This document shows, in pieces, positions 15,558 through 22,199 of a stretch of 26,162 nucleotides of DNA (its first letter is position 1; each line of letters opens with the position of its first letter). The DNA lies in the NCBI GenBank assembly GCA_035541655.1, contig DATKMY010000159.1, forward strand, positions 1 to 26,162. Direction: 5' to 3'. This stretch comes from CAIWHR01 sp035541655. GTDB lineage: Bacteria > Pseudomonadota > Gammaproteobacteria > Burkholderiales > Casimicrobiaceae. A program made the position numbers and the translations under genes. Under the pieces are notes generated by a model. It searched no databases, had not been told where the DNA came from, and saw nothing but the letters and a program-made list of their open reading frames with translations.

Positions 15558-17177
15558 TCATTTCAGCTGATAGGCGGCGTCGAGGACGAGAGCGTGCACG
15601 ACCGTGGGCGGATCCGCGGCGAAATCGACGGCCTGCTGCGGCGCGACGGCGAGCAGCAGGCGCTGCGCCTGTTTTCCGCGCTCCGCCGCGGTCGCCCCGG
15701 GCAGCGCTCCGAGCCATCGGGCGGCGTCGAAGTGGAGATTCGACGCCCCGCGCTCCATCCGCTCGAGGAAGCGCTGACGCTGCGCAGCGTCGGCGTCGAC
15801 GACGCCTCCCGCGGCGACGAGCTTCATCGGCGTCGATGGGGAAGGCTCGCCATCCATTGCGTCCGCCACTCGGGCTTCGGAGCGGGCCGCGGAAACCGCG
15901 GTCATCGACATCGCGTCCCGGCCGCGCATCACTCGGTCGACGAATTGCTTGCGCGCGAGCAGCGTCGTCGTGTTGATCCACGCTTCACCGCCCGGCCAGC
16001 CCTTGACGTTGGGCGCGGAGAACAGGTTCTGCCCCATTCCCGCGGCGGCAACCGCGAACGGCAACGGCTGTCCGGGCTGGAGCTGCAAGACGCGCAGCGT
16101 CCCGACGACGAGCTCGACGGGCGACTTGACGAGCACGCCGCGGTGCTCCGCCGCGTAGAACGCGTCGCTCGTCAGTATCTCCTTCAGCGCCACGCGGATG
16201 TCGTAGTGCGATTCGCGAAACTGCGCCGCGATCCGCCGCACGTCCGCCGCGTCGACATCCGGTGCGACGAATTCGCGCCAGAGCTTCGCCGTGACGTATT
16301 CCGCCGTTTCCGGCCGCGCGAGCAGGATGTCGAGCACGTCGTCGCCGTCGAAGCGGCCGCTCTTGCCGAGCACGGTCTTCATGCCGTAGTCGTGCAGCGC
16401 CGGACGAAAGACGTAGTGGCCGGTCTCGCGATCGAGGCTCCATCCGGTGAACGCGCGGGCGGCTTCCTTGACGTCCGTCTCGGAATAGTGGCCTTCGCCG
16501 AGCGTGAACAGCTCCATCACCTCGCGTGCGAAATTCTCGTTCGGGGTGCCTTTGCGGCTGCGCACGCCGTCCAGGTAGACGAGCATCGCCGGATCCTTGG
16601 CCATTGCGTGCAGCAGCGTGCCGAAGTTTCCGAGCGCGTTCGCGCGCAGCGTCGCGTTCTGCCAGTACATGAGGCGCGTCGTGCGCACTTTCGGCTGCGC
16701 CGAGACGAAATGGTTGTGCCAGAAGAGCGTCATCCGCTCGGTGAGCGGCGACGGCGTCACCCGCATTTCGCTGATCCACCAGCCGCGAAGCTCGAGTCCC
16801 TCGCGAACCTGCGTCCTGACGAAGACCTTGCGCTCCTCGGCGGTCGCGTCGCCGCGCGGAGGCCGCAGTGGCCCGGTGTCGGCGGCGGAAGCGGGCGGCG
16901 CGAGCGTCGCAACGGTCTGCGCGCCCCGAAGCAGGCTGTCGACGGCGGCCTCGCGCGTCATCGCTGCGTAGGCGCGGATCTCGGTGTCGGTCGGGCCGAA
17001 GCCCGTGCGTGCGAGGAGATGCCGGGCGTCGTCGTAGCCGAGCGCCGCGCTCGCCGCTAAAGCCGGCGCATGCGAGGCGAGCGCTGCGACCGCAAGCGTC
17101 CATGCAAGCGCAGCGAGCCTGCGCGCAGGCAACGAAAGCAGCGACGAAGAACGCGGCGCTGTGCGGAGTCGAATCAT
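15558..17177 (-). CDS. DUF1800 family exported protein
   Basis: A 539-residue DUF1800 protein. It has a long signal-like N-terminus (Arg/Ser-rich, then a hydrophobic stretch ending near ALAASAALG). The domain follows: DARHLLARTGFG, MTLFWHNHFVS, ATLRANALGNFGTLLHAMAKDPAML (in outline), GTPNENFAREVMELFTLGEGHY, EAARAFTGWS, and a C-terminal SAPNVKGWPGGEAWINT. The family's biochemistry is unknown; these proteins are exported and paired with DUF1501. ATG 17177 is the most plausible start for the signal peptide. In-frame starts at 17237 and 17270 exist, and none has a clear ribosome site. It is the first gene of the DUF1800-DUF1501 operon. Confidence 0.88.
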   Translation of the reverse strand: MIRLRTAPRSSSLLSLPARRLAALAWTLAVAALASHAPALAASAALGYDDARHLLARTGFGPTDTEIRAYAAMTREAAVDSLLRGAQTVATLAPPASAADTGPLRPPRGDATAEERKVFVRTQVREGLELRGWWISEMRVTPSPLTERMTLFWHNHFVSAQPKVRTTRLMYWQNATLRANALGNFGTLLHAMAKDPAMLVYLDGVRSRKGTPNENFAREVMELFTLGEGHYSETDVKEAARAFTGWSLDRETGHYVFRPALHDYGMKTVLGKSGRFDGDDVLDILLARPETAEYVTAKLWREFVAPDVDAADVRRIAAQFRESHYDIRVALKEILTSDAFYAAEHRGVLVKSPVELVVGTLRVLQLQPGQPLPFAVAAAGMGQNLFSAPNVKGWPGGEAWINTTTLLARKQFVDRVMRGRDAMSMTAVSAARSEARVADAMDGEPSPSTPMKLVAAGGVVDADAAQRQRFLERMERGASNLHFDAARWLGALPGATAAERGKQAQRLLLAVAPQQAVDFAADPPTVVHALVLDAAYQLK

Positions 17178-17306
17178 CCGGAGGACACTATCGCGCGAAC
17201 GCCGGTATCGTGTCTCGCGCAAGATGTAACAGGGCATTACCGCGGTCGGGGACGGAGCGTCACGATCCACGTGACCGCGAGCGATTCGGAGCGGATCGCT
17301 CGTGCG

Positions 17307-18179
17307 CTACAACCTGACGGTGCCCCGCGCGAGCTCGACGACGCGGCCGGACACGCGGATTCTGCGATCGGCGGTGACCTCGAGCCCGAGCCGGCAGGGC
17401 CGCCCGACCGCGTCGCCCTGCGCGATCGCGAGGCGCTGCGGCAGCGTTGCGCCGGTGGCGAGCAGCCAGCCGCCGAGGTTGGCGCATGCCGAGCCGGTGC
17501 CCGGGTCCTCGATCACCGCGCCGTGCTTCGGGAAGAAGAACCGCGAGACGAATGCCCGCGCGCCTTCGGGGGCGCTGCGCTGCGGATCCGGCGCGAAGAC
17601 GTACGCCATCGCACGCTGGCCGGTGTGACCGTGCGCCAGGATCAGCTCCGCGCGCGGAGCGGCACGGCGAACGGCGTCGACGGATGCGAGCGGAATGATG
17701 AGCTGCTCGGACCCGGTGTCGACCCACAGCGGGGGGGCCGCAGGATCGGGCGCGACGTCGGCCTCCGCGAGCACCAGCATCGCGGCAAGATCGGCGCGCG
17801 AGGCGCTCACGGACCGGTGCTTGGGCGGATTCGCCTGCAGCGTCCAGACGTCGCCTTGGGCGTAGACCGGGATCGTTCCGACGCGCATCTCGAGCATCAC
17901 GGTGTCGCCGGAGCTGCGCATCGCGCGCACGACGTGCGCGGTGCCGAGCGTCGGATGGCCGGCGAACGGCATCTCGAAAGTCGGCGTGAAGATGCGCACC
18001 TGCGCGGTCGCACGCCCCGACGGCAGCACGAACGTCGTCTCCGACAGATTGAACTGCAGTGCGAGCGCCTGCATCGTCCCCTCGTCCATCCCGCGCGCGT
18101 CCTCGAACACGGCGAGCGGGTTGCCGGCAAGCGGCTCCTCGGCGAAAACGTTGACGATGCGGAACGCATAGCTGGGCAT
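17307..18179 (-). CDS. PhzF family isomerase-like protein
   Basis: A 290-residue member of the PhzF/diaminopimelate-epimerase-like fold. It shows the family pattern: FAEEPLAGNPLAVFED (13-28), LSETTFVLP with the putative catalytic Glu, PFAGHPTLGTAHV, and the mirrored C-terminal half with DPGTGSACANLGGWLL. PhzF itself isomerises DHHA in phenazine synthesis, but most family members, including this one away from any phz genes, have no known substrate. The ATG lies 8 bp after the mnmH stop codon, with a GAGGCGA site overlapping the gap, so it is the second gene of an mnmH-phzF operon. Confidence 0.9.
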   Translation of the reverse strand: MPSYAFRIVNVFAEEPLAGNPLAVFEDARGMDEGTMQALALQFNLSETTFVLPSGRATAQVRIFTPTFEMPFAGHPTLGTAHVVRAMRSSGDTVMLEMRVGTIPVYAQGDVWTLQANPPKHRSVSASRADLAAMLVLAEADVAPDPAAPPLWVDTGSEQLIIPLASVDAVRRAAPRAELILAHGHTGQRAMAYVFAPDPQRSAPEGARAFVSRFFFPKHGAVIEDPGTGSACANLGGWLLATGATLPQRLAIAQGDAVGRPCRLGLEVTADRRIRVSGRVVELARGTVRL

Positions 18180-18187
18180 GCTTCGCC

Positions 18188-19273
18188 TCACGCGGTGATG
18201 CGCAATCGATCCTCGGCGTCGAGCTCGCGGGCGAGCGCCCGGAACGCGTCCTCGGTTGCCGCGGCGGGCGTGACGACGAGCGCGCCGGCGACCCGCGGAA
18301 AATTCCTGCCGATCGATCGCGAATACGCGGGATCGTAATGCAAATCGAGGAGCTCCGCGATGACGCGGTTCCAATCGCCGGCCCTTGCCGCCTCCGACCA
18401 CGCGTCGACCGCCTTCCTGCCGTGCAGTGGGACGAGACGCGCGAGCCGCTCGGCCAGGAGCCGTGGATCGGCGAGAAAGTGCGCGTATTCGTCCTTCAGC
18501 AGCTCGATCCGCTGCGCTCGCGGCAGCTCGACCCGGATGCACGGCGCCTCGCGCATCGTCGCGAGCAGCGACTCCGGCACCGACAGCGTGCCGATCCGCT
18601 TGCTCTCCGATTCGACGTAGACGGGCTGCCCGGGGTCGAGTCCCCGAAGCACCTCGACGAGCGCGCTCTCGAAGGCCTTCTGCGTCGGCTGCGGATCGAC
18701 GGGAAGGTCGCCCAGTAGCGATCCGCGATGGCGGGCGATGCGCTCGAGATCGAGCACCTGCGCGCGTTCGGCCGCGAGTGCTGCGATGAGGCGGCTCTTG
18801 CCGGATCCCGTGAGGCCGCAGACGACGCGGTAGTCGAACTTCGGCGGCAACGTTTCGAGCAGCGACACGACGTTTCGCCGGTAGGCGCGGTAACCGCCCG
18901 CAAGCTGGACGGCGCGCCAGCCGATTTCGTTCAGCACATGCGCAAGCGATCGGCTGCGCTGTCCGCCGCGCCAGCAATAGACGAGCGGCGCCCAGTCGCG
19001 GGGCTTGTCGCGGAACGGCCCGTCGAGCATCGCGGCGATGTTGCGGGCGACGAGCGCGGCGCCCGCGCGCCGCGCCGCGAACGCCGAGTCGCGCGCGTGC
19101 ATCGTTCCGATTCGGGTGCGCTCGTCGTCGTCGAGCACCGGATGACTCCGGGCGCCCGGAATGTGGTCGATCGCGAACTCGGCGGGGCTGCGGACATCGA
19201 TGCGCTCGGAATACTCGGGAAGCGCATCGATCGTCACGCGGCGCTCGGGACGCTCGCTCGCGGCGGCGCTCAC
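18188..19273 (-). CDS. mnmH: tRNA 2-selenouridine synthase MnmH (SelU/YbbB)
   Basis: MnmH replaces sulfur by selenium in mnm5s2U34 of Lys, Glu and Gln tRNAs, through a geranylated intermediate, using selenophosphate. The 361-residue protein has an N-terminal rhodanese domain (RIDVRSPAEFAIDHIPGA, catalytic C100 in VYCWRGGQRSRS) and a P-loop domain (GLTGSGKS, 153-160). Both active sites are intact. The GTG start at 19273 follows GAGG at a good distance. It implies a selenophosphate synthetase (SelD) elsewhere; selD is often adjacent but is not here. Upstream DNA is now the left end of an IS110 element, so the original promoter, perhaps that of tesA, has been separated from it. Confidence 0.93.
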   Translation of the reverse strand: MSAAASERPERRVTIDALPEYSERIDVRSPAEFAIDHIPGARSHPVLDDDERTRIGTMHARDSAFAARRAGAALVARNIAAMLDGPFRDKPRDWAPLVYCWRGGQRSRSLAHVLNEIGWRAVQLAGGYRAYRRNVVSLLETLPPKFDYRVVCGLTGSGKSRLIAALAAERAQVLDLERIARHRGSLLGDLPVDPQPTQKAFESALVEVLRGLDPGQPVYVESESKRIGTLSVPESLLATMREAPCIRVELPRAQRIELLKDEYAHFLADPRLLAERLARLVPLHGRKAVDAWSEAARAGDWNRVIAELLDLHYDPAYSRSIGRNFPRVAGALVVTPAAATEDAFRALARELDAEDRLRITA

Positions 19274-19340
19274 TGGGTAACCTCTAGCTTGACGAGACCA
19301 CGCGGCGGTGCTGTCTTGGCGATCCGACTTGCGCGCCCGC

Positions 19341-19521
19341 GTGCCGACTGCCTGTAGCGCTGGCCTCGCGAAGGCCCAAATGAGACCCGCAGCGCACGAG
19401 GTGCCGCAAGACCCAGACGGGCTACAGGATGTAGCGCCAGGGTGTGTGAGCCGGAGCGCCGATCAGTGAGCGACCCGCACGGGCTTGCGGCAGGGCAAGT
19501 CTTACTCCAACTTGCCGGAGG
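19341..19521 (+). ncRNA. Candidate IS110 bridge/seek guide RNA
   Basis: The transposase leader holds several alternative hairpins: CCTGTAGC (19351-19358) with GCTACAGG (19421-19428); GGCCT-CGCGA-AGGCC (19362-19376); GCTACA-GGA-TGTAGC (19421-19435); CCGCA with TGCGG (19475-19490); GGCAAGT with ACTTGCC (19494-19516). It also holds guide-like segments. ACAGGATGT (19424-19432) equals the right end at 20750-20758. AAATGAGAC (19378-19386) is the complement of the right junction 20757-20765. CGCAAGAC (19405-19412) is the complement of the predicted circle junction. IS110 elements encode such RNAs here (IS621 bridge RNA, about 177 nt). Exact ends and folding are not determined. Confidence 0.5.
19494..19521 (+). 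promoter_or_regulatory. Hairpin abutting the transposase ribosome site
   Basis: GGCAAGT (19494-19500) and ACTTGCC (19510-19516) form a perfect 7-bp stem with a 9-nt loop. It is followed at once by the GGAGG ribosome site (19517-19521) and, 6 nt later, the ATG. The left arm can pair instead with CTTGC at 19484-19488. It may mark the 3' end of the guide RNA or limit transposase translation. Confidence 0.5.
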
Positions 19522-19527
19522 TTGTCC

Positions 19528-20748
19528 ATGAGTCTTTGCTTCGCCGGATTGGACTGGGCGTCGCGCGAGCACGCGGTGTGCGTTATCGATGACAGCGGCG
19601 CCACCCGTGATCGTTTCGACGTCACGCACGACGCGGCTGGTTTGCGTGAACTGCTCGCGCGCTTGCGCCGCTACGCGCCCACACCCGCGCGACTGCCCGT
19701 CGCAATCGAGCGTCCATCGGGCTTGGTCGTCGACGCACTGATCGATGCCGGGTTCTCCGTGGTGCCGATCCATCCCAACGTCGTCAAGGCGACCCGTCCG
19801 CGCTATCGCAGCCACGGCGCCAAGAGCGACGCTTCGGACGCCTACTTGCTCGCCGACTTGCTGCGTACCGATGGCGCTCGCTTTCGTCCCCTGCAGCCGC
19901 AGTGCGACGGCATCGGGGCGCTGCGTGCCCTGGTGCGCGGACGCGACGACCTGGTGGCCACTCGGGTGCAGCTTGCCAACCAACTGCGCAGTCTGCTCGA
20001 GTCCTTCTGGCCGGGCGCTGCCGCCATGTTTGCCGACATCGACTCGCCGATCGCGCTCGCCTACGTACAGCGTTACCCTACGCCGGCGAGCGCCGCGCGC
20101 TGCGGCGAAAAACGCCTTGCTGCCTTTCTCGCCCAACACCGCTACTGCGGCCGGCGCAGCGCCATCGAGTTGCTCGCGCGCCTGCGCGCTGCGCCTACCG
20201 GACACGCTGATGAATTGGAAGCCGACGCCAAGGGCACCCTGGTTCAGGCCCTCGCCGCGAGCCTGAGCAGCGTCGTCGCACAGATCGCGCAGCTCACTTC
20301 GCGCATCGAGCACGCCGTCAGCGAACTCGCCGATGGCCCGATCATCATGTCGCTGCCGCGTGCCGGTCAGGTCTGTGCGGCACAGATCCTCGCCGAGCTC
20401 GGCGACGTGCGCGAGCGCTTCCCTACCAACGCCCAGCTTGCAGCCGAGGCCGGTGTCGCGCCGCTCACCTACGAATCGGGCAAGCACCGTGCCGTCGCCT
20501 TCCGCTGGGCCTGCAATCATCGCCTGCGGCGCGCCCTCACCTGTTTCGCCGATAACTCGCGTCACGCTTCGCCGTGGGCCGCCAGGACATACGCTGCTGC
20601 CCGTGCACGCGGTTGCGATCACCCGCACGCCATTCGCATCCTGGCGCGCGCCTGGATTCGCGTGCTGTGGCGCTTGTGGGTCGATCGCTGCACCTACGAC
20701 CCCGCCCGCCACCGCGCTGCGCTCGTCCTCAACGTAGCAGCAGGTTGA
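19528..20748 (+). CDS. IS110-family transposase (DEDD recombinase)
   Basis: A 406-residue transposase. The N-terminal RuvC-like DEDD domain (DEDD_Tnp_IS110) shows D9 in FAGLDWASREH, E61 in VAIERPSG, and D101/D104 in KSDASDAYLLADLL, so all four acids are present. A coiled linker follows (about 225-265). The C-terminal Tnp20 domain has SLPRAGQVCAAQILAELGD and VAPLTYESGKH; S317 in ESGK is the likely catalytic serine by comparison with IS621. Nothing suggests decay. ATG 19528 is 6 nt after GGAGG. The stop codon overlaps a TTGACA (20745-20750). It reads opposite to tesA and mnmH on either side. Confidence 0.93.
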   Translation: MSLCFAGLDWASREHAVCVIDDSGATRDRFDVTHDAAGLRELLARLRRYAPTPARLPVAIERPSGLVVDALIDAGFSVVPIHPNVVKATRPRYRSHGAKSDASDAYLLADLLRTDGARFRPLQPQCDGIGALRALVRGRDDLVATRVQLANQLRSLLESFWPGAAAMFADIDSPIALAYVQRYPTPASAARCGEKRLAAFLAQHRYCGRRSAIELLARLRAAPTGHADELEADAKGTLVQALAASLSSVVAQIAQLTSRIEHAVSELADGPIIMSLPRAGQVCAAQILAELGDVRERFPTNAQLAAEAGVAPLTYESGKHRAVAFRWACNHRLRRALTCFADNSRHASPWAARTYAAARARGCDHPHAIRILARAWIRVLWRLWVDRCTYDPARHRAALVLNVAAG

Positions 20749-20759
20749 CACAGGATGTC

Positions 20760-21395
20760 TCATTTCGGCTTCCCGAGCAGCGGTCGAAGCTGCGGCCACA
20801 CGTTGTCGAGCAGCAGCGGCTGTGCGGCGGCATTCGGGTGGATGCGGTCGGCCTGAAAGAGCTCGCTCTTCTCGCCAAACCCCTCGAAGAAGAACGGGAC
20901 GAGCGGCACCTTGCGCTCCTTCGCCACCTCGACGTAGAGGGCGTCGAACTTGCGTGCGTACGCCGCCCCGTAATTGGGTGGCACCTTCATGCCGACGATC
21001 AGCGGCTTCGCTCCGGCGCGTTGGGCTTCTTCGACGATCGCCGCGAGATTGTCGCGCGTCGCGGCGAGATCGCCGCCGCGGAGGCCGTCGTTGCCACCGA
21101 GCTCGAACACGACGACAGCCGGCCTGTGGCGCGTGAGCAGCGCCGGGAGCCGCGCGCGACCGCCGGCGGTCGTGTCGCCGGTGATGCTCGCGTTGACGAC
21201 GCGGTGCGGATAGCGCTCCGCCGCGAGCCGCGCGGACAGCAGGTCGACCCACCCGGTGCCGGGCGCGAGGCCGTACGCCGCCGAGACCGAATCGCCCACG
21301 ACGAGCACGACGGGCGCGGTCGGCTGCGCTCGCGCCGGGACGATCGCCGCGAGCGCGAGAAGGGCGGCGAGCGCGATTCCACGAAGAGTCGGCAC
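20760..21395 (-). CDS. tesA: Acyl-CoA thioesterase I / lysophospholipase L1 (SGNH hydrolase) TesA
   Basis: TesA is a periplasmic SGNH hydrolase that cleaves acyl-CoA, lysophospholipid and some esters. The 211-residue protein has a signal peptide (1-23, ending ARA-QP), block I GDSVS with nucleophile S36, block III GGND (about 100-103) and block V DRIHPNA near residue 190, so the Ser-Asp-His triad is complete. GTG 21395 gives the normal length (E. coli 208); an in-frame GTG at 21419 would add eight residues. Neither has a clear ribosome site. It is divergent from ybbA-ybbP, exactly as in E. coli. The IS110 element abuts its stop codon without changing the coding sequence. Confidence 0.92.
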   Translation of the reverse strand: MPTLRGIALAALLALAAIVPARAQPTAPVVLVVGDSVSAAYGLAPGTGWVDLLSARLAAERYPHRVVNASITGDTTAGGRARLPALLTRHRPAVVVFELGGNDGLRGGDLAATRDNLAAIVEEAQRAGAKPLIVGMKVPPNYGAAYARKFDALYVEVAKERKVPLVPFFFEGFGEKSELFQADRIHPNAAAQPLLLDNVWPQLRPLLGKPK

Positions 21396-21490
21396 GCGAG
21401 GTATGCGACACGCAAACACGGCGACGGCGGCAAGGTTCGATGCGAGTGAGCGATTGTAGTGGCAGCGACGGTCGGCGACGAGCGGCACGG

Positions 21491-21496
21491 TAGAAT
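21491..21496 (+). promoter_or_regulatory. Candidate -10 box of ybbA-ybbP
   Basis: TAGAAT lies 10 bp before the ybbA ATG in the tesA-ybbA divergent gap (21396-21506). It is the same hexamer and a similar placement to that before tsaB. No -35 is recognisable, and the leader would be only a few bases. Confidence 0.4.
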
Positions 21497-21506
21497 CCCC
21501 GGTTCC

Positions 21507-22199
21507 ATGCCCGATTGCATCCTGCGCGCGTCGAAGCTCACAAAGATCGTCACCAGCGGAGACGCCCCGCTCACGATTCTCGACGACGTCGGCTTCGGCA
21601 TCGACTCCGGTGACACCGTCGCAGTGGTCGGCGCGTCGGGATCGGGCAAGACGACGCTGCTCGGCCTTCTCGCCGGCCTCGACCGGCCGAGCGACGGCGA
21701 CGTCTGGATCGACGGCAACCCGCTCTCCACTCTCGACGAAGATGCGCGCGCCGCGCTGCGCCAGCGCCTCCTCGGATTCGTGTTCCAGTCGTTCCAGCTG
21801 TTGCCGGCGCTCACCGCGCTCGAGAACGTGATGCTGCCGCTCGAGCTCGCCGGTGCGGCGGACGCGGCGGCCAAGGCGAAAGACTGGCTCGACCGCGTCG
21901 GACTCGCGCGGCGCACGACGCACTATCCGAAGCAGCTCTCGGGCGGCGAGCAGCAGCGCGTCGCGATCGCGCGCGCGTTCGCCGGCGAGCCGAAGCTTCT
22001 GATGGCCGACGAGCCGACCGGCAACCTCGACAACGCGACGGGTGTCGAGGTCGCCGATCTGATGTTTCGCCTCAACCGCGAGCACGGGACGACGCTCCTG
22101 CTGGTGACGCACGACCAGGCGCTCGCGTCGCGCTGCGCCCGCCGCCTTTCGCTCTCGGCCGGACGGCTCGTCGGCGACGAGCGCGTCGCCGCTCGATGA
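21507..22199 (+). CDS. ybbA: ABC transporter ATPase YbbA
   Basis: A 230-residue ABC ATPase of the LolD/MacB/YbbA group, which powers mechanotransmission-type permeases. It has Walker A GASGSGKTT (42-50), a Q-loop (FVFQSFQLLP), signature LSGGEQQR (144-151), Walker B LLMADEP (164-170) with E169, D-loop NLD, and the switch His in LLLVTHDQA. All motifs are intact. ATG 21507 starts at the family N-terminus. The stop overlaps the ybbP start by four bases (ATGA, 22196-22199), so translation is coupled. The substrate of YbbAP is not settled; linkage to tesA suggests a lipid or envelope role. Confidence 0.93.
   Translation: MPDCILRASKLTKIVTSGDAPLTILDDVGFGIDSGDTVAVVGASGSGKTTLLGLLAGLDRPSDGDVWIDGNPLSTLDEDARAALRQRLLGFVFQSFQLLPALTALENVMLPLELAGAADAAAKAKDWLDRVGLARRTTHYPKQLSGGEQQRVAIARAFAGEPKLLMADEPTGNLDNATGVEVADLMFRLNREHGTTLLLVTHDQALASRCARRLSLSAGRLVGDERVAAR

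Larger units (their letters stand above)
19328..20760 (+). mobile_element. IS110-family insertion sequence (probably complete)
   Basis: The element has a single DEDD transposase, a long left non-coding end (about 200 bp) and a very short right end (about 12 bp). This is the IS110-subgroup layout in which the guide RNA lies 5' of the transposase. There are no terminal inverted repeats, as expected. I place the right edge at a CT core (20759-20760) just inside the tesA stop codon and the left edge at CT 19328-19329. An alternative left edge is 19312-19316, where TGTCT matches 20756-20760. Removing the element leaves tesA and mnmH in tandem about 40-55 bp apart. Boundaries are inferred. Confidence 0.72.

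Noticed and set aside
14218..17060. Long plus-strand frames opposite the DUF1501 and DUF1800 genes
   Set aside because: No domains and a typical GC-shadow composition; the minus-strand frames have strong family motifs and ribosome sites.
17307..18179. PhzF as evidence of a phenazine gene cluster
   Set aside because: No other phz gene is present and the PhzF fold is widespread outside phenazine synthesis; it sits in an operon with mnmH.
19312..19316. TGTCT as a 5-bp target duplication of the IS110 element (with 20756-20760)
   Set aside because: Kept as an alternative rather than the main call: a CT core at 19328-19329 explains the 8-nt complement to the predicted circle junction better, although this left edge would give a perfect 9-nt match of AAATGAGAC to the target.
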